A stretch of 64,000 nt of DNA from Kangiella aquimarina DSM 16071. GTDB lineage: Bacteria; Pseudomonadota; Gammaproteobacteria; Enterobacterales; Kangiellaceae. The stretch lies in assembly GCF_000374105.1 (NCBI RefSeq), contig NZ_KB893651.1, forward strand, positions 573,471-637,470. The letters run 5' to 3'. The notes under the pieces were generated by a model that ran no database searches, was not told where the DNA came from, and saw nothing but the letters and a program-made list of their open reading frames with translations. Numbering within the stretch: the first letter of the stretch is position 1; every line of letters begins with the position of its first letter. Made by a program: the position numbers and the translations under genes. Below are positions 36,416 to 45,448 of this stretch, piece by piece.

Positions 36416-37963
36416 TTGCGAGCTACTTTCTATGATGTGGGTAACATAGCTGGGATAGTGTTTACCAGAAATCTCAAGCTGCAAAAGTTTTTGACCACCA
36501 ATTAGACTTTTTGGCGCAATCATAATTGAAGGAAAACTTTCGCCTTGTTTTAAAGTTATGATTGGATGCTTGATAATTTGATCATCCTTGGTCTTTGTCA
36601 GATAGTAATTTAATTCTGGATTGCCTCGTAAGTATTCAACACCAATGGTTGCTCCTCTTGCGTGATCAATATTTTGCCACCGACTTATAGCAAGCTGCCA
36701 GCGATCAGGTTCTTCATGGTTATTATCGATTCGGATTAATGCAATGCTTCCCACCGCAAGCTGAGCTATCTGTTGTTTATTGTGGCGAATACACATACCA
36801 CCTTCGCTATAATTTACGGTTTGCCAGTTAATTCCTGTTTTATAGTCATCTCCAAGCAATTCTTTTATTTGAAAGGCAAGGTGTTCATTTATTGTGAGCT
36901 TGTTTAGCCCTGAGAGCGTCTTCTGAATTGCATTTGCTCCCCAAACTACATTGACATGGCCCATCATTGGATAGCGGGTCGACTGACGCTTTAGATGCTG
37001 GTCGCAATAAGTAAAAATACGATGTAATAATTTCATGGCGAGTTTATTATCAATCGCCTTATAAAATCCGGGTTTTGGCAGCTCCTGACTTTCTTCAAGC
37101 TTAAGCATGTGTTGTTCAACTATCTCAAGCAGTTCGTGAGTTAGCAGCAGGCGAAGATGGCCGGAGTCTTCATACTCAGTTTCTTTACTGATAAATAGCG
37201 GTTTTTTTCCTTCATTAAGATTGATAATAAAGCAGCGGCTTTCGCTGAAATGCTGAAGGTTTTTATCCAACTTGGCTTTATTTGCCCAATGATAAAAATA
37301 TTTAAATAAATGCCAATGCAGGTTATCGCCCAGGTGATAGGGATCAATGATGGCCATCAGGCAGCTACGTATATAGGTACCCTCGATAGTCGCCATTGGT
37401 TCAAGCGCATCATCCAATGAACTGGTTTTAGTTCGGTGTAAATTTGATTCTTCTGCAAACTCGTACAACATATGGAGCTCATGCCATAGATAGGCTGGAA
37501 CAGGAGTATGTAATTGATAGTGCTCTATCAGCATTATGCCCAGATAATGTTGTGAATAATTAATAGCCTGGGCCAGTCTTTGATTTTTCTTAAGTGCAAA
37601 TTTTTGAGTAGATAGCTCATCGACGAGTCGTTTGAATGCAAAGGCCATCTCGGTGCTTAGGGCATGTAGCGACTTAAGTTGGTTATGAGTGACCTTTATT
37701 GTTCTTCGGTCGTTATGTTCTCTCAGGTGTTTGCTGATTTGCAAATAACCTTTGCTTAAAGTTAGGAAGTTGGCTTCTCGGTGGGCGGTTTTCTGTTGGC
37801 ACCGATTAAGCGTTTTTGCAACATTGAGTAGTTCGTGGATAGCTCGATCTATATCGGAGAATGCAAGACGCTCATGCCAGGCGCTGATGGCAGAAGGGGC
37901 CGTATCCAGCATGAACTCCTGGCCAGCCTGAAATGATGGGTATGTGAGCTTTAGTTGAGTCAT
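36386..37963 (-). CDS. Large PilZ-like protein of unknown function
   Basis: A 525-residue, largely helical protein with no signal peptide. The first 350 residues are rich in helices and histidines and match no family I can name. The C-terminal part (about 365-520) looks like a PilZ barrel: V-N-Y-S-E-G-G satisfies the N-x-S-x-x-G half of the cyclic-di-GMP motif, and W-Q-L-A-I-S-R-W plus I-G-V-E-Y-L resemble later PilZ strands. The R-x-x-x-R half is not visible. So it could be a degenerate cyclic-di-GMP effector. It converges on yihY with overlapping ends. Confidence 0.65.
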   Translation of the reverse strand: MTQLKLTYPSFQAGQEFMLDTAPSAISAWHERLAFSDIDRAIHELLNVAKTLNRCQQKTAHREANFLTLSKGYLQISKHLREHNDRRTIKVTHNQLKSLHALSTEMAFAFKRLVDELSTQKFALKKNQRLAQAINYSQHYLGIMLIEHYQLHTPVPAYLWHELHMLYEFAEESNLHRTKTSSLDDALEPMATIEGTYIRSCLMAIIDPYHLGDNLHWHLFKYFYHWANKAKLDKNLQHFSESRCFIINLNEGKKPLFISKETEYEDSGHLRLLLTHELLEIVEQHMLKLEESQELPKPGFYKAIDNKLAMKLLHRIFTYCDQHLKRQSTRYPMMGHVNVVWGANAIQKTLSGLNKLTINEHLAFQIKELLGDDYKTGINWQTVNYSEGGMCIRHNKQQIAQLAVGSIALIRIDNNHEEPDRWQLAISRWQNIDHARGATIGVEYLRGNPELNYYLTKTKDDQIIKHPIITLKQGESFPSIMIAPKSLIGGQKLLQLEISGKHYPSYVTHIIESSSQLAIFGIRRD

Positions 37964-38087
37964 TAATAGCGCCTACCTGGTTATAGTTCTATTATTTGTT
38001 CAGTCCACTCAGTATAATATGCACGAAAGTTTATGGTATTTCCACCATTCTATTCAAATTCATTGATTCTAACCTAATGATTTTTAA

Positions 38088-38573
38088 ATGATTATTATGA
38101 GACATTTGTGTTTGCGCATACTTCTTGTAGGCCTTGCTACTTTATCGCTTGCTGCTTGCGATAACAGTAAAGAGTTTTCGCTTTTAAACGGTGAGCAGAA
38201 GAATCTGTCAGATTACCGTGGTGACTGGCTTGTAGTGAATTTCTGGGCTGAATGGTGTCCACCATGTTTGGAAGAAATTCCAGAACTAAATTTGCTCGCT
38301 CAAGAAAACGACAACATAAAGGTTCTTGGTGTGAGTTTTGATAAGTTGCCAAATGATGAGCTTAGTGCGCTGACAGAGAAACTCGACATTCAGTATCCTG
38401 TTGTAGCGACCGAGCCTATGCCTTACTTGCCAATGGAACGACCACTAAGTTTGCCAGCCAGTTATATTGTCACGCCTAAAGGTGAGATCATGGGGCCTTT
38501 AATGGGCAAGGTCGATCGTCATAAAATTGTAGAGATTATTGAGAAAGTCCAGTCAGCTCAAACTGCTAACTAA
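38088..38573 (+). CDS. TlpA/ResA-like thioredoxin lipoprotein
   Basis: A 161-residue periplasmic thioredoxin-fold protein with the redox motif W-C-P-P-C near residue 57 and the cis-proline region L-S-L-P-A-S-Y-I-V near residue 125. The N-terminus is a lipoprotein signal (L-S-L-A-A-C). The residue after the lipidated Cys is Asp, the classical inner-membrane retention signal, so the protein probably stays on the outer face of the inner membrane. Such proteins reduce or protect cysteines of exported proteins. Start may be ATG 38088 or 38097. It converges on bepA. Confidence 0.88.
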   Translation: MIIMRHLCLRILLVGLATLSLAACDNSKEFSLLNGEQKNLSDYRGDWLVVNFWAEWCPPCLEEIPELNLLAQENDNIKVLGVSFDKLPNDELSALTEKLDIQYPVVATEPMPYLPMERPLSLPASYIVTPKGEIMGPLMGKVDRHKIVEIIEKVQSAQTAN

Positions 38574-38596
38574 GTAATTCTATTGCACGCTCAGGA

Positions 38597-40096
38597 TTAG
38601 CCAGTTGCAAATCTTGAGCGAGCATTTTCTGTCAGTATTTCACGAATCTTTTTGTTGACCTCGTCCAGACGTGCTTGAATTCGAGTCTGGGCGTAAGGGT
38701 CTTCCGATGTGCCATTAAGGGCCAGTTCAAAGTGCTTCTTCGCTGTTCTTAAGTCGCCCAGCAACAATAAGTATTGACCAGTCGTTTCATGCATTTCAGG
38801 TGTCCGGCCAGCCTGAGCCTGTGCTTCGGCAAGTATATAAAGATAACTGGGATTGTGCCGATTGACGTCTACATACCGTAGCAGCAATTTTTCAGCTGCT
38901 TCGGGTTGTTTATTATCCAGATAAATTTGCGCAGTTGCTAGAATCAACTTTGTTGAGCCTGGTGTCTTTTCTAGCTGCTTTGTAAGCTCAGGCAGAATTT
39001 CGGATGATGTTTTATTGGCTTTGTGGGTTTCTGCGAGGGTAAATAACAGCAAGTGATTATCTGAATGCTCCTGATAAAGGTCAGTTAATATTGATAATGC
39101 TTTTTGTGTCTTGCCCCTGCTCTTTAACAGCTCGGCATAAAGATAACGCTCTTCGACCGAACTCAGCTGTTTTTGATTATACTTCTGAGCGAGCAAGCGA
39201 AAACTATCTTCACTGTTAATTAAGTCGATACTTTTAATTCGGGCTTTTACTAAGTGGTAATCGAGTGAATTTTCATGCTCAACCTGAGGATACAATTGAG
39301 CACGTTCGCGGGCAGCTGCGATTCGGTTTCTGGAAAGCGGGTGTGTTAATAAAATTTCTGGTGGTTTTTGAGTGTAGCGGCTTGCCTGTTGCATAGTTTC
39401 AAAGAAATCGGCAGCGGCTCTGACGTCAAAACCAGCACTAGATAACATGGTAATACCAATTCTATCGGCTTCTTCTTCGTTGTCTCTGGTGTGGGAAATA
39501 ATACTCTGCTGAGCCGCAGCCTGAGTGGCGCTCATTCCAGCAATTCCTGCTTCTGGGTCCTGTGTGGCTGCAATAACCGAGGCTAGCACCCCTAAAATTG
39601 TAGGTATTGAGATTTTGTCCTGTTGCTCTAAACGTCTGGCCAGGTGTCTTTGGGTAACATGTGCCACCTCATGGCCTAGCACTGAGGCCAGTTCGCTTTC
39701 GCTTTGCGAAGCGGTAATTAGCCCTGAGTGGATGCCTATGTAACCTCCTGGTAAAGCAAATGCATTGATTGAACTTTCTTGTATGACGAAAAACTGGAAT
39801 TGTCTACCTAAAGCATCAGGGTTGGCTGCGACTAACTTATGGCCTAATTGCTGGATATAGTCTGTGATCAGCGGATCTTTCATTAAATACTGACTACGGC
39901 GTATTTGTGTCATTATCCTGTCGCCAATCATCTGCTCTTCAGCTACCGACATGGTTGCACCAGCAGCTTCCCCTAATTTGGGCAAGTCATTGCTTGCGGC
40001 CTTTGCCATAACTGGAGAAAGTGCAGTAGATATGCTGAGAGTTAGAGCAAGCAAGCTGTTAAGCTTTGATAGACGCGCTTTTTTTGGTTTTTTCAT
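38597..40096 (-). CDS. bepA: Periplasmic M48 metallopeptidase and chaperone BepA
   Basis: A 499-residue exported protein: signal peptide ending about A-K-A, zinc-peptidase domain with L-G-H-E-V-A-H (residues about 135-141) and E-E-E-A-D-R-I-G supplying the third ligand, then TPR-like helices from about 300 to the end. BepA helps assemble or degrade outer-membrane proteins such as LptD. I favour ATG 40096; a GTG at 40114 would add six residues. The minus-strand gene lies next to a PerM-like permease on the opposite strand, as in many gammaproteobacteria. BamC, a partner pathway component, is encoded at 44366. Confidence 0.93.
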   Translation of the reverse strand: MKKPKKARLSKLNSLLALTLSISTALSPVMAKAASNDLPKLGEAAGATMSVAEEQMIGDRIMTQIRRSQYLMKDPLITDYIQQLGHKLVAANPDALGRQFQFFVIQESSINAFALPGGYIGIHSGLITASQSESELASVLGHEVAHVTQRHLARRLEQQDKISIPTILGVLASVIAATQDPEAGIAGMSATQAAAQQSIISHTRDNEEEADRIGITMLSSAGFDVRAAADFFETMQQASRYTQKPPEILLTHPLSRNRIAAARERAQLYPQVEHENSLDYHLVKARIKSIDLINSEDSFRLLAQKYNQKQLSSVEERYLYAELLKSRGKTQKALSILTDLYQEHSDNHLLLFTLAETHKANKTSSEILPELTKQLEKTPGSTKLILATAQIYLDNKQPEAAEKLLLRYVDVNRHNPSYLYILAEAQAQAGRTPEMHETTGQYLLLLGDLRTAKKHFELALNGTSEDPYAQTRIQARLDEVNKKIREILTENARSRFATG

Positions 40097-40228
40097 AAAA
40101 GGATTGAATGTCACATGACAAAATTCATAAGCTAGTTACTGTATATGATGGGACTTGTGTGGTAAAAGTTCAATCTCGAACTGTGTATCATGCTCAGAGT
40201 TACAAAATCGAGCTAATCTGGATTTTCA

Positions 40229-41359
40229 ATGACGACAATTTTTACTCGTTGGTTCAAGCGCAATTTCTCAAGCCCGGCAACTATTGTGCTAAGCATGTTG
40301 CTGATTGTGGGCTTTTTTATCATTTTAACGGTAGGAGACATTCTTGCGCCGATCTTATGGGCGTTAGTTTTTGCTTACTTGTTGGAATCAGTTGTTTCAG
40401 TGATGCGGAGGAAAGGCGTACCGCGTATATGGGCTGTGCTTGTTGTTTTTTCAGGCTTTATAGGATTAGCGTTGATTATCCTATTTGGCCTGATTCCACT
40501 GGTCTGGGAGCAGGGTGCTAAGTTATTTGCTGAGCTGCCCAATATTATGACTAAGGTTCGAGAGAGTATTCTTGAACTTCCTGAAAAATATCCAAATTTC
40601 GTCAGCACTGAGCAGGTTAGTGCCTTTTTTGCCAGCTTGAACAGCGAGTTGGCTAAGTGGGGTGAAGCGATTCTGACTGCCTCTGTCAGCTCATTGATGA
40701 GTGTCGCTACCTTAATGGTATACATTATCTTGGTTCCCTTGCTAGTATTTTTCTTCCTAAAAGATCGTAGACAGATCATTGGCTGGTGTACGCAATGGCT
40801 ACCACAGGAAAGGCACTTAGCTGAAGCTGTATGGAGTGAAGTCAATCAGCAAATCGGCAATTATATTCGTGGTAAAGTTCTTGAAATCGTCATTGTTGGG
40901 ACCGCATCCTATATTGCATTCCTGATAATGGGTTTAAACTACGCTCTGCTACTTGGGGTATGTGTGGGCTTGTCTGTACTTATTCCCTATATTGGTGCAG
41001 CGCTAGTGACTATTCCTGTTGCGTTAATTGCTTTTTTCCAGTGGGGCTTTACCCATGACTTTTACATCCTGATGGTCATTTATCTGATTATTCAGATTCT
41101 TGATGGCAATCTGCTCGTACCTTTAATATTCTCTGAAGCAGTGAATTTGCATCCGGTTGCCATAATTGGCTCTATCCTTTTATTCGGAGGTTTATGGGGC
41201 TTTTGGGGGGTATTCTTTGCTATCCCATTAGCAATCTTGGTCAATGCAGTTTTGTCGGCATTAAAAGGACATAAATTGCAACTCTACGATGAACAGCAAA
41301 GTAATGATTCTCCGGTACAAAAATCACTGGAAGCGCCAGAGCCTACTGAAGATAACTAG
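40229..41359 (+). CDS. AI-2E family transporter / PerM-like permease
   Basis: A 376-residue inner-membrane protein of the AI-2E exporter (UPF0118) family. The segment F-F-I-I-L-T-V-G-D-I-L-A-P-I-L-W-A is the usual first helix pair, P-L-L-V-F-F-F-L-K-D-R-R lies near residue 165, and the C-terminal half carries the P-Y-I-G-A and D-G-N-L-L-V-P motifs. About eight membrane helices are present. It most resembles PerM, which sits next to bepA in other genomes. The substrate is unknown. A terminator follows. Confidence 0.9.
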   Translation: MTTIFTRWFKRNFSSPATIVLSMLLIVGFFIILTVGDILAPILWALVFAYLLESVVSVMRRKGVPRIWAVLVVFSGFIGLALIILFGLIPLVWEQGAKLFAELPNIMTKVRESILELPEKYPNFVSTEQVSAFFASLNSELAKWGEAILTASVSSLMSVATLMVYIILVPLLVFFFLKDRRQIIGWCTQWLPQERHLAEAVWSEVNQQIGNYIRGKVLEIVIVGTASYIAFLIMGLNYALLLGVCVGLSVLIPYIGAALVTIPVALIAFFQWGFTHDFYILMVIYLIIQILDGNLLVPLIFSEAVNLHPVAIIGSILLFGGLWGFWGVFFAIPLAILVNAVLSALKGHKLQLYDEQQSNDSPVQKSLEAPEPTEDN

Positions 41360-41370
41360 TCCATAAAAGC

Positions 41371-41400
41371 AAAAAGCCTCGAATTAAACGAGGCTTTTTT
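41371..41400. terminator. Bidirectional terminator between perM-like and phoH-like genes
   Basis: An 11-bp stem AAAAAGCCTCG (41371-41381) with CGAGGCTTTTT (41389-41399), loop AATTAAA. T-runs in both directions let it end both convergent transcripts. Confidence 0.9.
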
Positions 41401-41414
41401 TATATTCCTATCGG

Positions 41415-42836
41415 TTATAAAAGTTCGGAAGCGTAATCGGCTAAGCGTGATCGCTCTCCTCGTTTAAGCGTCATATGACCTGAATGTGGCCAGTTCTTGA
41501 AGCGATCGACAACAAACGTTATTCCAGAAGTTGTCTCGGTCAGGTAAGGGGTGTCGATTTGCGCGACATTACCCATACAGACCACTTTGGTTCCGGGGCC
41601 TGCGCGAGTAATAAGGGTTTTCATCTGCTTCGATGTCAGGTTCTGTGCTTCGTCAATAATGATGAATTTATTGAGGAAGGTTCTACCGCGCATGAAATTC
41701 AGAGAGCGAACCTTAATCCATTTTCTAAGCAAGTCATGGGTCACAGCCGTACCCCATTCATCGTTATCAGACGGAGAGAGCACTTCAAGGTTATCCATCA
41801 GTGCGCCCATCCACGGAGTCATCTTCTCTTCTTCTGTGCCAGGCAGGAAGCCAATATCTTCACCCACTGAAACGGTAACGCGGGTAACAATTATTTCTTT
41901 GTAGCGCTTTAACTCAATCGTCTGCTCAAGTGCTGCAGCAAGAGCCAATAGCGTCTTACCGGTACCGGCGGGACCCTGTAGTGTGACAAAATCCACTTCG
42001 GGATCCATCAAAAGGTTAAGGGCATAACTTTGTTCTCTGTTTCTGGCGGTAATGCCCCAGATATTATGACTGTCACTACGATAATCGGTTAACAGTTCTA
42101 TTGTAGCTGTGTCATGTCCATCTTCCTCTTCAATGGAGCGCACAATGGCTTCAAAGTTATCCTGAGGCTGGAACAGACATTGGTTTAGTGACCATTCGGA
42201 AACCAGAGGGCCCTGAATTCGGTAATAAGTCTTGCCTTCCTCTTGCCAGGAATCAATGTCGCGACTGTGAGTATCCCAGAAGTTTTCTGGTAACTCGTAA
42301 TAGCCGGTATAAAGCTGCTCAACATCATCCAGCACCTTGTCGTTATAGTAGTCCTCGGCATGAACGCCAACGATATTGGCCTTGATGCGTAAGTTGATAT
42401 CTTTGGAAACCAGAGTAACGGTTCTATCATCATCACGTGCCTGAAGGGCTAGGGCTACGTTGAGGATGGTGTTGTCAGCCTTACTACTAGGAAGCGAATC
42501 AGGGAGTCGGTCAATGTGTTCTTTAGTCTGGAAGTAAATCTTGCCGTGTTTGTTTTTATCTTGGATTTGAGGGATTAGGCCGATATGAATGCCCTCGACC
42601 ATAGGGTCTTCGCCTTCTTCGGCAGCTGACAGAAGATCATCGAGGTAGCGGCTTACTTGCCGAACATTGCGAGCTACCTCTGAAACCCCTTTTTTGCCTG
42701 CGTCCAGCTCTTCAAGTACTACCATCGGGATTAAAATATCATGCTCTTCAAAGCGGAATAGAGCAGTGGGGTCGTGCATCAATACATTCGTGTCCAATAC
42801 GAATAGACGTTTTCCGTCCAGGTTTTCTATTACCAT
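41415..42836 (-). CDS. PhoH-like ATPase with N-terminal PIN domain
   Basis: A 473-residue two-domain protein. Residues about 8-150 form a PIN nuclease domain with the acidic residues in F-V-L-D-T-N-V-L-M-H-D, E-E-L-D and V-S-K-D-I-N-L-R. Residues about 250-465 form the PhoH P-loop ATPase: L-Q-G-P-A-G-T-G-K-T, E-D-I-G-F-L-P-G, and Walker B I-I-D-E-A-Q-N. Such PIN-PhoH proteins act as RNA helicase-RNases in some bacteria; I infer the same here. It is 22 bases downstream of bcp, probably one transcript. Confidence 0.92.
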   Translation of the reverse strand: MVIENLDGKRLFVLDTNVLMHDPTALFRFEEHDILIPMVVLEELDAGKKGVSEVARNVRQVSRYLDDLLSAAEEGEDPMVEGIHIGLIPQIQDKNKHGKIYFQTKEHIDRLPDSLPSSKADNTILNVALALQARDDDRTVTLVSKDINLRIKANIVGVHAEDYYNDKVLDDVEQLYTGYYELPENFWDTHSRDIDSWQEEGKTYYRIQGPLVSEWSLNQCLFQPQDNFEAIVRSIEEEDGHDTATIELLTDYRSDSHNIWGITARNREQSYALNLLMDPEVDFVTLQGPAGTGKTLLALAAALEQTIELKRYKEIIVTRVTVSVGEDIGFLPGTEEEKMTPWMGALMDNLEVLSPSDNDEWGTAVTHDLLRKWIKVRSLNFMRGRTFLNKFIIIDEAQNLTSKQMKTLITRAGPGTKVVCMGNVAQIDTPYLTETTSGITFVVDRFKNWPHSGHMTLKRGERSRLADYASELL

Positions 42837-42858
42837 GAGGCACCTCTCAAGTGGTTTA

Positions 42859-43326
42859 TTATAGTGCTTTAACGGCTTCTAATACTTCTTCAACGTGGCC
42901 TTTTACTTTGACTTTTCTCCATTCCTGTTTAAGTTTGCCCTGCTCATCGATTAGGAAGGTACTACGCTCAATACCCATATATTCACGGCCATACAGCTTT
43001 TTAAGCTTTATGACATCGAAAGCCTTACACATCTCTTCATCTGCATCTGATAGAAGGTCAAATGGGAACTCGTGCTTTTTACGGAAGTTCTCATGCGTTC
43101 TAACACTGTCGCGTGATACGCCAAGAATTTCAGTATTATGTTTTTGAAATTGCTTGAAATGATCACGAAAGTCTTGCCCTTCGGTGGTGCATCCAGGGGT
43201 ATTATCTTTAGGGTAAAAGTATATGACGAGGTTTTTGCCTTTGAAGTCGGCCAGTGAAAGAGTTTTGTCGCCAGTGGCGGGGAGTTTGAAGTTGGGTGCT
43301 TTCTTATTAAGCTGTGGTTGGCTCAA
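42859..43326 (-). CDS. bcp: Thioredoxin-dependent thiol peroxidase, Bcp/PrxQ type
   Basis: A 155-residue peroxiredoxin. The peroxidatic Cys is in D-N-T-P-G-C-T-T-E (residue 46). E. coli Bcp has a second cysteine five residues later; here the sequence reads C-T-T-E-G-Q-D-F-R-D, so that resolving Cys is missing and a one-Cys or intermolecular mechanism is likely. The other family blocks (F-Y-P-K-D, V-S-R-D-S, F-L-I-D-E-Q-G) are intact. It is divergent from dapA, as in many relatives, and probably leads a bcp-phoH transcript. Confidence 0.94.
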   Translation of the reverse strand: MSQPQLNKKAPNFKLPATGDKTLSLADFKGKNLVIYFYPKDNTPGCTTEGQDFRDHFKQFQKHNTEILGVSRDSVRTHENFRKKHEFPFDLLSDADEEMCKAFDVIKLKKLYGREYMGIERSTFLIDEQGKLKQEWRKVKVKGHVEEVLEAVKAL

Positions 43327-43445
43327 ATCAGCCTCCTTTAAAAGATTAATAGAGAGTCGTTTTTATCGTTTTCATTATCACTTTACGTCAGAAAAAAAAT
43401 TGTCGCAAGCAATCCTGCCTTTTTTGTGATTTTGCTTGTTTTTAC

Positions 43446-43488
43446 TGGGCTCGCTGGCTAACATAGCCCGCAAACAAGGGCGAGCCCA
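43446..43488 (+). repeat. Inverted repeat ahead of dapA
   Basis: TGGGCTCGC (43446-43454) pairs perfectly with GCGAGCCCA (43480-43488), enclosing 25 bases that contain a second small stem GGCTA/TAGCC (43456-43460, 43464-43468). It ends two bases before the GGA of the dapA binding site. A weak promoter (TTGTTT 43436-43441, 17 bases, TAACAT 43459-43464) overlaps it, so it could be a DNA operator or an RNA hairpin depending on the true start. Confidence 0.45.
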
Positions 43489-43500
43489 AAGGAATTATTC

Positions 43501-44382
43501 ATGTTTTCAGGTAGTATCGTTGCAATTGTCAGCCCTTTGCTGTCTGACGGTTCAATAGATGAAAATGCGTTAAGAGAGCTTATAGAGTGGCACATAAATG
43601 AAGGTACTCATGGTATCGTCATTATGGGAACTACTGGCGAGTCTGCGACTGTTGAGAGCAAAGACTATCAGGCAGCCATTGAGCTGACGGTTAAGCAAGT
43701 AGCTGGTCGTGTTCCGGTTATAGCTGGTACCGGCTCAATCAGCACAAAGAAAACGATAGCGTTAACGCAACAGGCAGAGGCAATGGGCGTTGATGCTGCT
43801 TTGGTGGTTACTCCTTACTACTGTAAGCCCAGTCAAGAGGGCTTGTTTCAGCACTTTAAGGCTGTAGCTGAAAATACTAAGCTTCCCATTATCTTATACA
43901 ACGTTCCGGGACGCACTGCCTGCGATCTAAATCCGAACACGGTTGCGCGCCTTGCTGAATTGAACAATATAGTAGCTATAAAAGAAGCAACTGGCGATAT
44001 CTCCCGCGTTGAGGAACTAAATCGAGTCTGTAAGACTCCAATCACCCTGTTAAGTGGTGATGATGCTACCGCTCTAGAGTTTATGAAGCTGGGTGGTCAT
44101 GGTGTCATTTCTGTTACTGCCAATGTGGCGCCTGCACTGATGAGCAAAATGTGTGAGTTAGCCAAAGCAGAGCAATGGAAACAAGCCACTGTTATAAATG
44201 AAAAACTGTCAGCTTTACACCAGGATCTGTTTGTTGAAGCGAACCCAATCCCTGTTAAATGGGCATTGGCTAAAATGGGTAAATGTGAAGAAACAATTTT
44301 GTTACCTTTGACCGTATTGGCTGAGCAGTATCACTCACAAGTATTACAAGCGTTGGAACAAGCGAATGTCGACATTAAATAA
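43501..44382 (+). CDS. dapA: 4-hydroxy-tetrahydrodipicolinate synthase
   Basis: A 293-residue TIM-barrel aldolase condensing pyruvate and aspartate semialdehyde, first step toward diaminopimelate and lysine. It shows G-T-T-G-E-S-A-T near residue 42, the catalytic Tyr in I-L-Y-N-V-P-G-R-T, the Schiff-base Lys in V-A-I-K-E-A-T-G-D (about 161), and L-S-G-D-D. AAAGGAA precedes the ATG. It overlaps bamC by 17 bases; the dapA-bamC pair is conserved across gammaproteobacteria. Confidence 0.97.
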   Translation: MFSGSIVAIVSPLLSDGSIDENALRELIEWHINEGTHGIVIMGTTGESATVESKDYQAAIELTVKQVAGRVPVIAGTGSISTKKTIALTQQAEAMGVDAALVVTPYYCKPSQEGLFQHFKAVAENTKLPIILYNVPGRTACDLNPNTVARLAELNNIVAIKEATGDISRVEELNRVCKTPITLLSGDDATALEFMKLGGHGVISVTANVAPALMSKMCELAKAEQWKQATVINEKLSALHQDLFVEANPIPVKWALAKMGKCEETILLPLTVLAEQYHSQVLQALEQANVDIK

Positions 44383-45448
44383 GTATAAAACACTATTAAT
44401 TTTAAGCTCTATTGCTGCAATTTCTTCTTGTAGCTGGTTCTCTGCCAAAGATGGCACTGAGGATATAGATGATCGCTATATGCGCAGTCAACAAGGTCCA
44501 CAATTGCAAGTGCCGCCAGTCACAGAGCAGATCGACGTTGAAGATCGTTATCGAGTGCCTGAAGGTGTCATCATCACTAACCGTGATGCAAAAGGAAAAA
44601 AGCTTAGCCTAGACCCACCACAGTTATTGTTAGTCGGTGGTGATGGTGTACGTGAAGACTCCGAGCAGGCCCAGCCAACTGTTTGGATTCGTCACCAGAA
44701 TACTCCTTTCATGGATTATGTATCTCGATTCATGGATCAAAAAAACATTCCTGTTTTATCATCAAGTGATACACAAGTGACCACAGACTGGATTACCGAT
44801 GAAGATGAAACCACTTTGGCGAACTATATTGGCTCCTATAATTTAGATGGACAGCGTCACAGACTAACCCTTGAGATTGTTGGCCAAAATGCCAACGAGA
44901 TAGCACTTCAGGTTCGTAACACAGAGAGTCAGCGTTTAGTTCAAGATAAATGGGCTGCAATGGCTCCTTCTAAGACGGTTGCCAGCCAGTTTCTGAATGC
45001 GTTCCTTGGTTTCTATGATACTGAGCGCACTAAAGAGGCGCGTCAGCGTATTCTAGAAGAGGGAACGATTAACGTGAACCTTGGAACAAACCAGCAAGGG
45101 AATATTGCTCTTACAGCTGAACGCGAGTTCCTGGCAGTATGGGATCAATTACCAAAAGTACTAGAGGATTTGAACCTAACGGTTTCTGATCGAGATCAGT
45201 CGGCTGGCATCTACTACTTTAATGCCAAAGAACCTGAGACTGGCTTCTGGGCCTGGTTGTGGAATGATGACGAGGCTAATCCAAAAGTTGAGATGGAGCC
45301 GGGTGACTATCAGATTCTTGTTGAAACGACTACTTCGGGTGTGAGTATGACCTTCAAAGATGACGAAGGAAACTTGCTCGATGCAAATATAGTAACTCGA
45401 ATTTACCCGGAGTTTGCAGCAAGCTTCAAAAGTCGTGCAAAGCAGTAG
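44366..45448 (+). CDS. bamC: Outer-membrane assembly lipoprotein BamC
   Basis: A 360-residue lipoprotein of the BAM complex that inserts outer-membrane beta-barrels. The signal ends A-I-S-S-C (Cys22). The unstructured N-terminal part contains D-D-R-Y-M-R and Y-R-V-P-E-G-V-I-I-T, the lasso region that binds BamD, followed by two helix-grip domains (about 120-235 and 250-355) with F-L-A-V-W-D-Q-L-P in the second. The gene starts inside dapA and is followed by an MBL-fold gene that overlaps its end. Confidence 0.93.
   Translation: MSTLNKYKTLLILSSIAAISSCSWFSAKDGTEDIDDRYMRSQQGPQLQVPPVTEQIDVEDRYRVPEGVIITNRDAKGKKLSLDPPQLLLVGGDGVREDSEQAQPTVWIRHQNTPFMDYVSRFMDQKNIPVLSSSDTQVTTDWITDEDETTLANYIGSYNLDGQRHRLTLEIVGQNANEIALQVRNTESQRLVQDKWAAMAPSKTVASQFLNAFLGFYDTERTKEARQRILEEGTINVNLGTNQQGNIALTAEREFLAVWDQLPKVLEDLNLTVSDRDQSAGIYYFNAKEPETGFWAWLWNDDEANPKVEMEPGDYQILVETTTSGVSMTFKDDEGNLLDANIVTRIYPEFAASFKSRAKQ

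Noticed and set aside
38588..38620. Imperfect hairpin CGCTCAGGATT/AATCTTGAGCG between the tlpA-like and bepA genes
   Set aside because: It lies mostly inside the end of bepA, contains a wobble pair and has no T-run, so I do not call a terminator.
40108..40521. Plus-strand open frame overlapping the perM-like gene
   Set aside because: It is out of frame with the clearly conserved permease and lacks family similarity.
41484..41870. Open frames opposite the phoH-like gene
   Set aside because: Shadows of a strongly conserved minus-strand coding region; no independent signals.
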